In this document: in pieces, positions 23,301-37,179 of the stretch | How positions within the stretch are numbered: position 1 is the stretch's first letter | Layout: each line of letters starts with the position of its first letter | DNA from: Phoebastria nigripes | Taxonomy: Eukaryota > Chordata > Aves > Procellariiformes > Diomedeidae | Assembly (NCBI GenBank): GCA_035582835.1 | Contig: JAYKAV010000311.1 | Coordinates: 1 to 64,000, forward strand | Direction of reading: 5' to 3' | Length of the DNA stretch: 64,000 nt | The notes under the pieces: generated by a model | What the model saw: the letters and a program-made list of their open reading frames with translations, nothing else | The model's database searches: none | Told to the model about the DNA's origin: nothing | Translations under genes and position numbers: made by a program

Positions 23301-26185
23301 TCACTTCTACACCTGTGAGTTCTCTTCATTAGTTCATCTTCCTCTCTTCAGATACAAGCTATTATGAATTGTTAAGGAATATTGCATAATGTATTTTACT
23401 AATAAGAGGTTACCCACAGATGGAAACACGTATTAGATGAGGCAATGCTATCTATCTGCCCTGACAGGTTTGTGAACTGTGAGCAATTTTATTATGCACT
23501 TGACGCAGTTTTATCTTCTAGTAGCACATACAATTGCAGAGGATCACTCAACATTTTATTTTGATTGCAAAGTCTTTGGGCAGAGACCATCTCTTTTATA
23601 AGCAGAGCCTAACACAATAGGGACCTGGTTTTGTTTGTGTCCTCCAGATACTTCTGGGATGCAAATTCTAAATATTATCAGTCCACAAGATTGAATTATT
23701 CCTGAGTCCTTCCATTGCATAAAGTTGGTATAATCCACTTGGTGTTGTGTCAATTGCTTTACAAAATTAAACCTTTGTGCATTTACTACAAAAGCACAAG
23801 GAAAAAATAAAAGCTACATGCCCAAGGAGAAACACACACACACACACACACGTCCAGGTGTTTACAGAAATACTGCTGAGCTGCTGCCTGTCTCTGAAGT
23901 CCATAGTCATTGAATNTTCTGCCACTGGCCAAACAAAACCACTTCAGTCAGACCACCAACCACCTACAGCACTTCAGTCCTACTACCTCTACATCCAACC
24001 ATTGCCAGTAAGACCCAGACCAGGTCCCCCTGTCACCTCGCTCTTTGGTGAGCACTGTAGTAGTGTATCTAATCTGGGCAGACACAGAGAGATGAGGAGC
24101 TGAACCAGCTGAGATCCTTGGTTCCAGGAAAGGGACCAGAACGAAGAGTCCCAGTGGGAACAGGTACCTACTCAGCTGCTGAAACAGCCCATAATCCTGC
24201 ACCAAAGGAGCATGTGTTGGCATGTTCTTGGGTGGGTTCTGGTCTCCTTGCTGCAGCAGTTAGAAAATTACCATGGTGACTATGACCGTTTCAGCTCTCT
24301 CCAAGGCACAGGAGACAACTGTTGAGCTCTGAGCTGGCTGGCGTAGCCAGAGGGTGCAGGGTTCAGCTCCTGAGATCAAGCCTTAGGTGCAACACATGAC
24401 TGCCCCCATCCAGGTTTTTGCAGCCCTGTTGGCTACACATAGCTCAGGAAAGCCTGCATCTCATCTACTCAGCATATATACACACCTTTGGCTCCTGGGA
24501 GGGGCTGGTCACCTTAATGTAGGGGTGGAGAGCTCCAAAGGGGGAAGAGCAATTAAAATCAGGTTTTGCCATCCGTGGCCACGTGTCTTTGTACCACTGT
24601 TTGTTTTGTGCCTTTGGAAAGTTCAGCCCTGCATGTGTTCAGCTTTTAGTGCTTTAACAGATCTTCCAGCCATGTGAATCAAATTGTCATTGAATCCAGT
24701 CATTTCAAATCAGATCAAGTGTTAGTCTTCAAATTAAAATGTTAAATATAAAAATCAATGGAAGCATTTTACTATTGCACTCCTGGCATTGTTTTAGAGA
24801 TGCAGTTACAGATTTCAGTCAGCTGTGGTTGAATGCCCAGCCCAGGAGTTTCTTTCCATCTAGAGCCATGCCTCCGCTTACCTTCTACACACACATGGCC
24901 ATTGCTCATCTGGGTGACATACTCCTGGGCTGAGCACACACAGCATAAATTTGATGCCTGGACATTCATCTGCAGCCCATGGCACGTACACATTTTCTGC
25001 TACTGGGTCAGCAAACAGGCCTCACCAGCTAGGAAATTTCTAAAACCGAAGTACTTGTAGATTGGTACTGGGCTGTGTGTGTCTTACTGGAGACCAAACC
25101 ATCCTTGAGTCATCAAGTGTAGGCTCATCACTAGGGAAAACCAGAGCAGAAGGACAACGAAGGAAGTTTTGACTTAGCACAGCCTAAGCCTGGCTAGATC
25201 AAGGTTCTTCTCTGTTGACTTTTGGCCTTCAAATGTCTGGGCATCGGGACTTATAGAGTATTGGAGGCATCTGGCTCTGGGCTGTAATGTCATTAAAAGC
25301 TCATGTATATAAAATTTGCTATAGGATTTTGCTGTTTTAAAACTGTCCTGTGCTGCCACATGTAAGATCCAGCTAGATCCATCATCCAGATCATGATTTT
25401 GAGCAACTTTTGAGTATTCTTTGTGTCACAAAGTACCCTGAAGCCCTAGCACATCTCTTCCATCCTGCAATGCAAAGAGCTGGTGCCTGCAAAGGATGTG
25501 GGAGCAGAAAACAAATGGTGGATACAACAAAGGGGAAGCATATGAGACAGTTACCTCCTACAGCTGCAAGCCACTGCTCAGTGTTGCACAACGAGTCACC
25601 AGCCCAATTCCAGTTAAGTGTTTTGTAGACATGATGGGTGGGATTAACAAAATGGAGGTTTTGATGACTATCTGTTGACACAGCTCCATGTTGTGCTTGT
25701 AAACTGGGGATTGTCTAGTAGCTCCTTGATGGGGTTGGAGCCAGTACATCATTCACTTACAGGATATTCTCTTAGGAACAAGGTGTAAGTAAGTGGGCAC
25801 TGCCCATCATAATTAGAAATATTGTATGTCTGTTTGTGATTACTGTGGTGTTTTAATAGCTGAGGAGGTGGAGGATTCCAGCAGGGCATACACTCGAAAG
25901 CAGCCAGTGCTGGTGAACTTTTTCACCAGAACTCAATGGCCTTTGCAAGGATCTTTCTTTACTTCTAATCATGCTGAGTTACTATTTTGGCACAGCAGAG
26001 GATAAAAACCAAGTCAGAGAGTGCAACAAAGAAATTAATAGTAGGTAAGCACAGTTGTTAAAATAAGGATCAGGGGCAGAAGGGAGTAAGTAAATTGCTG
26101 AAAGACAGGTTTTCTAAGACCTTTGAAGATGGAGGATATCTTGAGGAAACCCTTACAGGTTTTCTTCCTAGAGAAGGCATTAGAG
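17342..26185. other. Long intergenic stretch with no gene recognised
   Basis: About 8.8 kb without a supported gene. Minor features are a (CA)n tract at 23831-23851, a poly-A run near 21972-21991, and a stretch at about 19440-19830 that faintly resembles an ancient LINE open frame but is too decayed to call. Single N near 23916. In the human locus as I recall it, IL20RA lies on this side of SLC35D3, but I found no IL20RA exon here. Confidence 0.5.
23831..23851. repeat. (CA)n microsatellite
   Basis: About ten CA dinucleotides in a row. Confidence 0.92.
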
Positions 26186-26189
26186 AAAA

Positions 26190-26510
26190 TATACAAATGA
26201 CCATACTGGGTCAAACCAAAGGTCCATCTTCCCTGGTATTCCGTCCTCAGCAGCACCATAAGCAGGAGCCCAGGATGAGAACAGGAGGCTGTGCATGGTA
26301 CATCCTCTGAATACTCTCCCAGACTCAACATATTTCCATCCCAAAGGACTTCCTGATTTATGTGTGGTTTTCTATATTTATTAAGCCTCTGTGGAGTTCT
26401 CTTCCATGTACCTATGTTCTAAACTTTTAGCTTCCGCTACATCCTTTGTCAGCAAGTGCCACCAGTCTACTGCCTCCTGCATGCAGGGCGTTTCTATTTG
26501 TTTTGAACGC
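26190..26510. mobile_element. Ancient CR1/L3-type LINE 3' fragment
   Basis: The segment opening with CCATACTGGGTCAAACCAAA followed by GGTCCATC, and then the stretch with AAGCCTCTGTGGAGT and CCACCAGTCTACTG, is the pattern I know from old CR1/L3-like 3' regions common in reptile and bird genomes. It is much more diverged than the CR1 at 8238 and lacks an open frame. The family assignment is from memory, and the limits are approximate. Confidence 0.55.
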
Positions 26511-29500
26511 AGAGCTAGAGCACAGTCCTCATATTATATCAGCTAATTCTACTTGAAAAAAAGCCACAATGAAAATGATAGTTATACCTGAGGGCAATGA
26601 GACCCAAAGAAAACTCAGGGCCAAATGTGGACAAGGCCAGTCTGCCCTTGATGGCACTGAATAGTCATATAACATGGACACAGTCATTCTGCACCGCTTG
26701 CAGTGTAGATATGGCCAGAAGGGCCAGTGGTGCAAGACAGGTCCAAGATTTGACAGTGTGAAATGCAGCAGAACAGTAAAGAACAGAAGAATGTAACTTT
26801 TAGCTAAACTGAAGATTAACCATTTCAGGTCTTCAACTAACAGTCATTTTAATTTGAGATGCTCCTACTTAAAGCCAATTAATTCCAATTAATGCCAATA
26901 TTAATGCTCTGCCTGTAGTCTGTTAGCTTTCCCATGTCCTATTCTTCACTTTGAAGGTACCAAACCACCAAGTCAAAATTAATTCAACCAATGAACAGTT
27001 CTGTACCACTGGACTTCCTTAGCAGGGACCAGACAAGTAAAAGAAGAAGCCCTTAAAGTCAGTCCATGGATTGCATTATTTAGCGGTTTTAGCCCCTTGC
27101 TGTTTCAGACGGAGTTAACAGCTACACGCAGTCACCCAAAGGACCATTTGGATAACTGAAGCAAATGGCTATTGTGCAAAACCATGCTACCCATGGTCTA
27201 CTGAGCTTTCTGGTTGCTAATGCAGAACAGCTTTACTGATCTAAGGTCTAAGAGGAATCACAGATTTCTGTAATTTCTGTAATCACAAACATTTCTAGAA
27301 TTACAGAAATGTGATCATCATCTTCCTCCTGCCAATGCAGGACAGCTCCTTTCTGCATCCTTTTACCCATGTGTGTTTTATTTGTTGTTGATCACCGTGC
27401 AGGAGTGGTAACAGACAGAACAGTTAAATGTGTAGCTAGATGGTGTGTCAGGTAATGTGGAAAGCTGAGCAGTTCAGGGTTGGTTGCAGTTCAGGGTCGA
27501 ATGCTCACATTGCTTCTACCAGTGTCTAACACTGTCCAGGAATTCACAGGGTGTATCTAGCACAGTAGAGATACATCAGGATGTCTAGATGTAGCTGCAG
27601 TACAAATAGGGAAGCTAATCTTAGTGCGTAAGCAATTGCTCATTTTAGTAAATATTTAATAAAAAAATAAATTAAAACTTAAGAAATAGATTTTTTTTTT
27701 AAAGTTACAGTTTTTCTCTCCCCACCACGCAGTGAAGGTTTCAGTCCCCCAGCCCCATACACTGTTTGTTCTATTTATACTACAAGGAAGCCTGCGACTG
27801 AGATGGGGAGCCTGTCAATGGGCAGTTGGAAGGAGAAGGACAGTTATCTCCTCAAGTGGATCTGCCATTGATGGAGGAGTTTTTAGCCCCCACCGAGTTC
27901 ATCTGCTCCCCATTTTCTGCATCAGACGTTCCTCCCCCTGAATTTTGCCAAGTAGCAGATCCACAACTTGTAGACTGCATCTGAACTCAAGAGGCAGTTA
28001 TCTCCCAGCATAGAGTTTGTAATTGGACACAGGGAGCAGGGTGAAAACCTTAACTAATGGTAAAATGACAGCAAACTCTGTAGCACCAAGAGGAAAAATA
28101 GTCAGTAAAAAGGTCTCCATTCAGCATCCTTAAATGCAGGTAGACAATGATTCCCACAGGAAACTGCTCCACAACATGAGAAATTGTAACAAGGCAAAAA
28201 TCCTGAGCAACACCTCAGCAGCCCCTGTGACACGTATACCAAATCACACTCGCCTCACAGAAGCTTTTCTATGCTCCTCTCTGCTGCCACAGCAGAGAAC
28301 TCTGCAGCTTTATGTGCATCGTTCCTGACCGGGAGAGATGCTTACAGCTCATGGGGGACCTGTTTGCCCTGAACCAACTTCTTCTCAATCAATTTCATTG
28401 GCATTATGGGACCATGCCAGTGTAGCAGAAGAGAACAGGCTCTTTACTGTTTTTGAAGCACATCGATCTCACCAAATCTACAGAATTAACCCACAGTACA
28501 AATCAATGGATGAAACCCCCAAATACTCCTGCCTCCTTTTGCAAAAGCAAGTGACAGCACAATTTCAGAGGGAGTGCAATTCTGTTCACAGTTGAAAAGA
28601 GCCCAGCAATGAAAGACCTGGCTGTAGTCCGTATCTAATGGACTTTATTTAAATGTACACACCAGTCCTGGAACACAGCAACTCCTGTCACAACTGGTGT
28701 AAGAAAAATGCTGGCTTTGGTGGATCATCTAATCTTTATCTCACATATCAAACAGACAACAAGAGAATAGAGCGGTTCACCCAAATTGTCACAAGTCTTT
28801 TCGAAAGCAAGTTAGCAGAAACAAAGGTGACTAAATTAGCCTGAAAGCTGTGGTCTGAAAAAAATCAGCATTTCTGGCTTTCTTTTTTTCCTGGCAATAC
28901 TGCAATGTGAATGCTAGTTTAGGCACTGTCACAGAAAATATGTGGGTGGGGAGAGGTTTGCCCCTGAAGGAAAGGGCAGCAAACAGGACCACCAACCAGA
29001 AATGGTTGCAAAGTTTTAAATTTCGGCTGGATACACAAAAGCATCCTCGGACAGAAAGAGGCAGCAGATGTATTTATTTCCAGTCTCCCAGGTCCCTGTG
29101 TGCCGCAGATGGGGGCTGTTCCAGCCAGCTGTAGGCTCCTAAAAGTTCTGTGGTGCACTGGGATGCCAATGGCTCAGACCCAGGTAGCTCCTGCTGAAGC
29201 ACCTCTTGGGCCCCCTGCACCTACATTTGGACCAGATAGTGAGGCTGGATTTAAAATAATCCAAATTATCTATGTCCATGTCATTAGTACTCAAATGTTT
29301 ATTCATTATTCTGACTGAAAAATGCAGAGCAACAGCACTGTAAACCTTTGGAAATGTGTCTGTGGGTCATTTTGGCTTCCCTTGGCTTTCCTCCTTTCTT
29401 GATAGCTTATAATACTCTTATTACTCAAGCTTAGCATTTTAGTTAAAATGAGAGCAGTTTTCTGCGTGAATCTGCAAAACTGATCTTGTGTGTTTCTACT

Positions 29501-32500
29501 GGCAGCCACCCACAGTCAGACTTCATGCGCCCTAATGCTGGAAATGCACTTACCTAAATTAGATACCCCATCGCAGCAGAGTGCACCGATAGCAGGGGCG
29601 TATCAGTGCTGCCTGTGCCCTGGGAATCAGCTGGCTACTCCTTATCTTGCAGGAGATTGAATTTATGGCATTTTTTTATTCTAAGGCTCAACTGTAAAGA
29701 TGCCAGATTTGTTTGTCAAGTCAGCTCAAAAATAATGCTAAATCCCTGACGTTCTCAAATGGCTTTGAAGGTTCACTGTAGCAAAGCAGCTTTACAGCGC
29801 TCATTCTTTATTACAGTCCTTACCTTTACATCTTCGTTTTCCCAGCCAGCCACTTCGAAGGCAATGAAAATAAGGCAGCCAACAACCTAATCCATTCCAT
29901 ACACTGAATTATTTTGCAAGCTCAGCCAGCACTGTATTGCCTGCAGGAACTTGCTTCTTAAATAAATCTTTTCTTCTAAAAAACCTATTAGCAGATTTGC
30001 ATTTTTGCTTTCAGAAATATAGAGGGAGCTGTGACTGGAGGGAAAAAAAAAAGTAAAGGAACCATTTCTGCTCTGGTAATATCCTGCCTGGATTGCACAG
30101 GTAAAATTTGGACCATTCCCCTCCCTCGCTGCGATGCCACTGAGCTGATCTGTTACCCTGCGCGGGGAGAGGGCTGGGAGAGCTGCCGCATGCCAGCTCC
30201 CTCTGAGGTGCTTTGGGAAAGGGGCAAACCCCTGACCCGACAGGGAAACATTCACCCATGCAGCATTAGTGGCAAGAGCTGCTCTCCGAAGCCTCTGCAG
30301 TTACAGCTGTGCTTGTTCGAGGGCACCAGCGCAGCCCCAGCAGCTGGTGGCCCTTCCCTGGTGGGACGGCTGTGCCAGCCAACCCAATAGCACATGCTGA
30401 GCCGGCAAAAGCTCCCTTCTGCTGCAGCACGTGCTTTTACCACCGGTTGTCCTGCCACAGCAATGTGAGTAAATAGATTTGGGGTGGAGGGGGTGTTTCT
30501 TTGACTTTGCATTGCTGGAATTGTGAGCGTTAGCTCTTCAGGCGCACCTTGGTGGGACAGAGGAGTAATCCCAAAACTCACTTCTAACCCTCTCCTTGGG
30601 TTGGGGAGGTGAAACACCAGCCGCTACTGAGCCCCTAATGTAGCAAAATGCTTTCATTTAGGTTCGTGTCCTACTGAATGAAGGCTCGGTCAAGGTGCAA
30701 AATAAACATACGCTTAAATGTTTAGGTACAAAGGCGAGGACTGCTAAATGAGAGCATCCATGATGGCGACTGTGGAGGTGTTGCAGTGACTGCTCTATAT
30801 TGCCACCTAGGAATCTGCGTCCATGCAGCAGCCCAAGTCTTCAAAGTTCGCCGATTTACATGCCAGCATGTTGGATCTATACAATGCACCAAGAAGAGCC
30901 CCACCAAGAAATAATCTCCGGTTTCCACGCACGCTTTAAATGTGGGGATGCAGTGAAGCCTCCTTGGCTCTGAAGGAGGCTTACTCACTGTGCTTGTTCA
31001 TGATGAGTATGAATCAATAATGAAGCTCAATCACAGAACAGCGTGTCCTTGTCTTTGTCTGGGAGAGTGGGATCTGATGCTTTTTGTCTGCTGGCTGCCA
31101 CTTTGATTTCCCTGAAGAGGACTCACAGGGTGCGTGCCAGGCCCAGGACCACGTTGTGCCCTACCTGACCAGGCACATGGGGACAGGCAGAGGTGAAGTT
31201 TGCAGAAAGAGAATAAAAAAAAGAATGGTGCCAAATCAACACCAAAGCTCAGTCAAGACCAAAATTTGCAAGTTTTGAGGAAAGGCACTGAAGTAGATAA
31301 AGCTGGGGAAGGTCTGAAGCTTGGATAGCAAATAACCCAAACTCCTCCTGCAAAATCTTCTGTCGAAAAGCCAGTTCTGGCTGTCATTTTCATCTTCCAC
31401 GTCTTAAAGGAAAACATGATAAACCAGAGGGAAAAAATTTCATGTGATACATACACATGAAACCAAGACTGCTCTTCAGTAGCTAGCTATTGCTTAGTAT
31501 CTTTCCTGAACTGTAGCATTGAATACTTGGAGCAGATGATTCTATAAAAGACCTTTATAAGTATACAAGTATACTTAATCACTGTTAAGTAGATCCTCCA
31601 AATGGAATAAGAAACTGTGCTGGTTGTGTTGGATGACAGAGCTGGATGCAGCATGATTAGCCCTGGTTTGATCAAGTCACTGCAACATTCAAGTGGTTCA
31701 GAAGAGTTCAGCACCCAGAAGGCACCCCAGGACACGACCAGATATTATAGACCATTCTGCTCATGCTTAACTGTTATTAATTAAAAAAAAACAGAACAGT
31801 AGAGCAGTTTTGAAAGTCCAACCCTGCCTCAGGAATCCTTGAAATGTGCTGCTGGCTTGGCAGTGATGCTTCTTTGGAGAGGAGCTCTTCACAGAGACCT
31901 ACACCCCAGCTTTCCTAAGTTAAGCAATTTCTTCCATGATGCCAGGCAAATGCATCCCGGTCTCTTTTGGTTTAGAAAATGTTGTAAATCCCAGGGCCAA
32001 AACTGTGTGACTGTGCACTGTCAGTCGTGGTGTGTTGTGTGTGCATCAGCCTTCTGGTGTTCAACAAATATTCAGACCCAGTGGCCTGTCAGCCANTATG
32101 CTTGAGGAAATGCAATTTTTTTCCTGTGAAATTGTGTTACGGACATATTTAGCAGCTTTTCGTATGTTTGTAATAACGTATGTTGTTGGACCTTTTCTGT
32201 GCCACTGAATGTTCACTCACTCAGGAAGGCGCATTGACAGAGGGAACCTCTCTCCCCTTCAGAGCCAGGGTCGGCTAGTGGTGTGATAATCAGAAGGAAA
32301 AATCCATATTTTACATTTTAACCAAGCGTACACAGTTTGGAATTGGACAGACCATAAGGACAGATTTGCAGAGATACTCTGAAGACCGAAAATTCACCGA
32401 GAAGTCCGAGAATTAAGCCAACTCAAGGTGCAAGGAGTTAATGGTGATATACACAGCACCCTGTACCTGTTTTTATTTATTGATGATACACAATATCTAC

Positions 32501-35220
32501 AGCAGCCAGTAAACCTGACTGGTTTACTATCATGACCAGTTCCAGCTCATTATTCTCTCTCATTTAACCCCCTCCCATGTCAGGTAAGAAACAGTGTGTG
32601 ACCTTAGCAGTTATCGCTCTTTTTCAGAGAAATCCTGAATTCTGTTAAAGAATTGTTGAAATCTGTCTTATTTTGTCAGGAGCAAGATCAATAGCACCTA
32701 ATAAAAAAAAAGGTGTAATTTTGAGAACAGAACTGATATTGCTTTTATTTGATAAAGGACAAACTTATCAACAAAATTAATGTGCCCAGAGCAGAATTTC
32801 TTGTATCTGTCCAGTAAGAAAAAATCACAGGACCACAAAGAGCAGATCCACCCGTCTTCCCCCCAGCCAGGTTATTCGCTCTGCCTCTCTCCTTCATGTG
32901 TATCGCTCTTCCAGGGTCCCAAATTCAAGTGCATTCACTGCAGATTCACTGCACTGTTTGGCCCTGGGTTTCTGATGCTGTCACTATTTCTTTCCGTGTA
33001 AGAACAGTGACAAACTGAAATTCGGTGGAGGGGCTGGCTTCCAGCTCCCCAGGGATGTGGGTGTTGGAGAGGGATACGAACGGAAACATTTTGCTTTTCT
33101 GCAAACTCTCTTTTTCCCCATCCATCCTAATTTGTAACTCTCATATTCTCCCCATCCATGCTAATCCCAATCCCATGTACCAACTCGAGCAGTGTTTTCA
33201 TGCTCTCTACCTGGGCTTTCATCTCAGGCACAGTCTCTCTCCTATTCAAACACAATGTCTAGCATTAAAGTGTGACCGGCTTTCTTAGTCTCCACCTATA
33301 ATAAAAATGAGCCTGGCTCAACAGCGATAATGATGGCAACCCCTTTTCAAGTTTATAGCTTTATTACTCAAAATGCTCTTACTGTGAAAAAATCTCCTTC
33401 TGGTTTTACATGTATAAATAAATATCCACACTGGCATGCACGACCAGGAGATTTTGGTACTGGCTGGCCGGCAGAGCGAGGGCCCTCACTCCTGCGTCCT
33501 TTTTGCGCACAGCCCAGCTCTGCAGGATACTGGTACACAGCCCTGGCCCAGCTCCACAAGAAGCTGGTATGCAGCCACGGCTGAGCTATATAGGGAGCTG
33601 GTAAGCAGGGAGCTGGTGTGCAGAAACATGCACAAAGGTAGCAAGAAGCAATCTGGACGTACAAGATCCCGCTGGTCCATCCCCTCCCTGCCCTTCTAGA
33701 AAAAAAGAGAAAAATAATAATATGGCAGAAGCCTCTGTGCCAAGTCCTCCGCCACTGGCAGAGGTTTTCAGGCTGGACACTGGAAACAAGACTTGGGAAA
33801 TACAGCGGGAACAAGGGAAGAGAAAGGAGGGCACGTGCACGCTCATCAATTCCCGACAGGCGCAAGGTTGAAGTGAAAAGCTTCCTGATGACCTCCAACA
33901 AGCTACTGAAGCATGAATATAGCAGCTAATTGAGAGGCAGAGTTGATCGCCTGCACTGCACTTAGAGGCTTCAGGTTAAAAAAACACAAAAGAAACCCCA
34001 AAGCCATATGTGAAATTATACGGGACACAGGCAGAGAGGGCAAGGAGATGGGAATCTGTGGTGTTAAACCTTAACCATGACAAGCAGCAAAATGTTCAAC
34101 TGTTAATTTAGAGCCCAGAGCTGAAGGGCTTGCACCTTTCTGCCTACTGAAGCCTTTGCCTGCAGCAAACAGATGTAATCAAATTACAGGAGGCTGTTAA
34201 ACACTGGCAATAAACTATCCCCAGGCATACACAGGGCTGTGGAGTGTTGCTTAATAAACTGTAAAATTTCTTTCACTCTCAGCTGTTTTTTGTAGGTTGC
34301 TCCTCATTTTCCTTCTGGAAGTAGTGGTAAATGCAGGATCAGTTTGTCAGTGATGTATGCCAATTTTTTACTTATCCTTAGAAATTTTAACTGTCCCTGC
34401 CTCCAAATAATCTGGCCTCTCTTTAATTTCTTTGAGAAAAGAATATATTTTAGAAAAGATAGCCAGTCTGGCTTTCATTTTCCTGTTGCACGTGTATTTG
34501 TGTGCGTGCGATATAGTAGTGCTAGAGCAGGTGTTACTCGATGGTGTGTTGACACTGAAATTAATGTTTATTCTCAAAGCAGTCATTGTGCATCAGGTTC
34601 ATTCATTATCCTAGAACAAGGACAGTTTTTTTCTCTAAACTGTCCTGCAGGCACATTTGTGTGGAGCTCTAAGATTAATTCTGTAATAATCACCAGCCCC
34701 AGTGTCTGGCACAACCCAGTTTCAGCCACGGGCACGTTACATACCTTTCATCCGAAGCAAACAGGTAAAAATTAACGCTTAAGTCATCTCCTAGGGCTGC
34801 CATGTGACACAGCTGGTAATACAAATACTTAACATTGTAAAATAAAATCAATATTAAGTCCTTTAATAATGCAATGATTTTATAATATAACTATTAATAA
34901 CGAGCATCATCTTATTTTTATGTATTCTAAAGTTACAGCAGTTACACTAGTGACACTAAATCATCTTAAATATGTAACCAAAGGAATCACTGCTGAGAAC
35001 CACAGATACTTCAAGCTGTACAGAGGACCTGGCCACTTCAGATTCCTGTGTTCCTTTGTCTGTCCTCGGTCCCTCTGTCCATGACAGTATTTATGTCAGT
35101 GTGCAGTCACATGCTGAGGAAACTTGGACGGTATAAAGGCACAAGAATAATTATAAATGAACCACAAATGAGCACCCCGGAGTAGCAACAATAAGAAAAC
35201 CAGAAGGCTTTTGGAAAGCA
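26511..35220. other. Long intergenic stretch with no gene recognised
   Basis: About 8.7 kb with no supported gene or RNA. Open frames up to about 177 codons (33368-33901 minus) have no recognisable domain. A small inverted repeat sits at 27258-27315. Around 33560-33630 a 15-base GGAGCTGGT-containing unit is repeated two to three times. Single N near 32096. Confidence 0.5.
27258..27315. repeat. Small inverted repeat with two alternative left arms
   Basis: TTTCTGTAAT occurs twice in direct orientation (about 27263-27274 and 27273-27283), and its complement ATTACAGAAAT follows near 27300-27310. Either left copy can pair with the right arm. Function unknown. Confidence 0.7.
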
Positions 35221-35226
35221 GTGCAT

Positions 35227-35232
35227 TTTATT
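35227..35232 (-). terminator. Candidate distal polyadenylation signal of SLC35D3
   Basis: AATAAA on the minus strand, followed by T- and G-rich sequence downstream. Using it would give a 3' UTR of about 2.75 kb. Confidence 0.3.
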
Positions 35233-36314
35233 CCCACATCTCATTCTGCAGTCTTCCGCTGATGCTATTAAAATACCTCAGCACGAGGCAATATTTTTAT
35301 TTTATTGTGCGACAGTCTCTTTTACTGAAAAAGTGGATTGCATTTGCCAAATTCCCGTTTTAATTTAGGGAATTTACAGGTATAAACAGAATACAATATA
35401 ATCACATTTCGACTATACATGCAAATGTACAACATCGTAACAGCAGCTTTTTTAACAGTCAAAACTGTTCGAATTTCCGCACGTTTCTACTAATACTTCA
35501 ACAACAGTAAGCGACAAAACAATGAACTCTCCCAGGAAAAAGTCCTGCAACAAGAGTCCGGGGGAGAGCTTTCTACAGCACGTGCTGAACACGGAGCGTA
35601 CGCTATGGGATCTAAGACTGGCATCCAGGTTGTAAAAAGATCCACATTTCTTGTGGACAGAAAACACTGAGCACGGTGAGGACAGATCAGAAATGTGGGT
35701 TTCTCTTCAGCCATCTGTACGATTACAATGCAGTTCAACATCGTAACGAGTTCAGTAATACAGCAACTATAAGTCATAGGCACGAACTTCTTTAGGATGC
35801 ATTTGAAAAACTAACAAAAACCCTATTATATTAGCCTATAAACAATAAATAGTGCTTTTTTTGCAAAAGATGCTGTATGGAGCTTGAGCAGAAAGTAAAC
35901 GTTGTATTTCGGCATATAGCCAGAATCTCTCGATGCTCCCAAGCTGTACATAACGTGTGATGTACAGGTCTCCATGCCCCGTCCCCCAGCTCAGCAGCTA
36001 CAGGCTTTTAGCCTGAATGTCTTCATAGCCGTCTCTTTCAAAATTNATGGGTGATGCCAGGTCACCCAACTTCTGCACTCACTCAAAAAACATGCTGTCG
36101 CACCCGATGTTTCTGCCTGCGTTTCTTGACAAGAATCTAAAGCTCCCCCACAGATCAGTTTTGCAAATATTCCCTGCTGGGTAAATTGCTCATTTCGGAT
36201 TTCAGTGCTGAACACGCCATGAGGCTAATGCTGCCTGCTTGGCTTGAGAAGGCATTGGGCTAGGCACTGATTAATTAGGGCTGTGGGAATAATTGATTTT
36301 CAGTTCAGTGGCTT

Positions 36315-36362
36315 AATAAATAATAACAACAATAATAACAATAATAACAAGAACAACAACAA
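36315..36362. repeat. AAT/AAC-rich simple repeat
   Basis: A mixed run of AAT and AAC triplets, low complexity. Confidence 0.85.
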
Positions 36363-37173
36363 ACTTGGTTCATTTTTTCAGGAGATGATAACAACTTGTT
36401 TCAGCCCGTGGTCAGGATGGCCCGATGGCTGGGGCACCCTTTTGGGATGAGGAAGACTCAGAGTCACATCTCTTCTCTGCCTGGTTCTGAGCAAAGGTTT
36501 GACCCAAGGACTCCCGCCTCCCAAAANGGTATCCCCAGGCTAAGAAATACTCAAATGCTTGTTTTCCCAGTCTTTCCCGTTAAAATGCATGTGGTACAAA
36601 TATTAGCATGTTCAGTGGAGGCCCCGCTGGAGCGCCTGCTTCCTGCTTCCCACAGAGGCGCTGGAACGGCCAGGGTGGAGAGGCAGCGCTGCCCCTCGCA
36701 GCCCGCGGGGACAGCCTGGGCACAGGGGAGCAGCTTCCACCAAAGCCACAGATGTCTCGGTGCTGAGCCCACCGAGCATCCTGGCCCACGAGCGCTCGGC
36801 CGCGTGACCTGCCGGAGCACGCTGCAGCTCCTGCCTGCCTGCCCGCCCGTGCTTTCTTCCACTGGACACCACAGCGCGGGGACAGCGAGGGCTGATACGC
36901 ACAAAGCCGTGTCCCAACACGCGGCCAGGATACACAGCAAAACTGTCCTGCAAAAGCACTCCTGGGAACCCCGGCAGAGGTGGTGTACCCCGTTCTCCTA
37001 TCAGCCTGTACTTCTGAGAGAGGGAGATGGAGAGGACACCTAGGTTCCAGGCCAGGCTCTGATTCACCCGACTTTAGGGTACAAGGAGGGGATAGCACAA
37101 GGCACGCGCTGTCTCCCTATTTTTTTATAGCCCTCCCAAATCAAATCAATACAGTCCAACATTTCCAATCCCT

Positions 37174-37179
37174 TTTATT
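37174..37179 (-). terminator. Candidate proximal polyadenylation signal of SLC35D3
   Basis: AATAAA on the minus strand about 800 bases after the stop codon. Hexamers of this kind arise often by chance in AT-rich DNA, so this is only a candidate. Confidence 0.35.

Noticed and set aside
33368..33901. 177-codon minus-strand open frame
   Set aside because: No recognisable domain, no splice or promoter context; length is within what chance allows in 64 kb of six-frame translation.
1..37000. IL20RA or other interleukin-receptor exons expected on this side by synteny
   Set aside because: No frame with the fibronectin-type receptor motifs and flanking splice sites was seen.
36396..37098. Overlapping open frames of 129-215 codons on both strands downstream of SLC35D3
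   Set aside because: The region is GC-rich, which lowers stop frequency in all frames. No domain, start context or splice structure supports any of them, and one is interrupted by an N.
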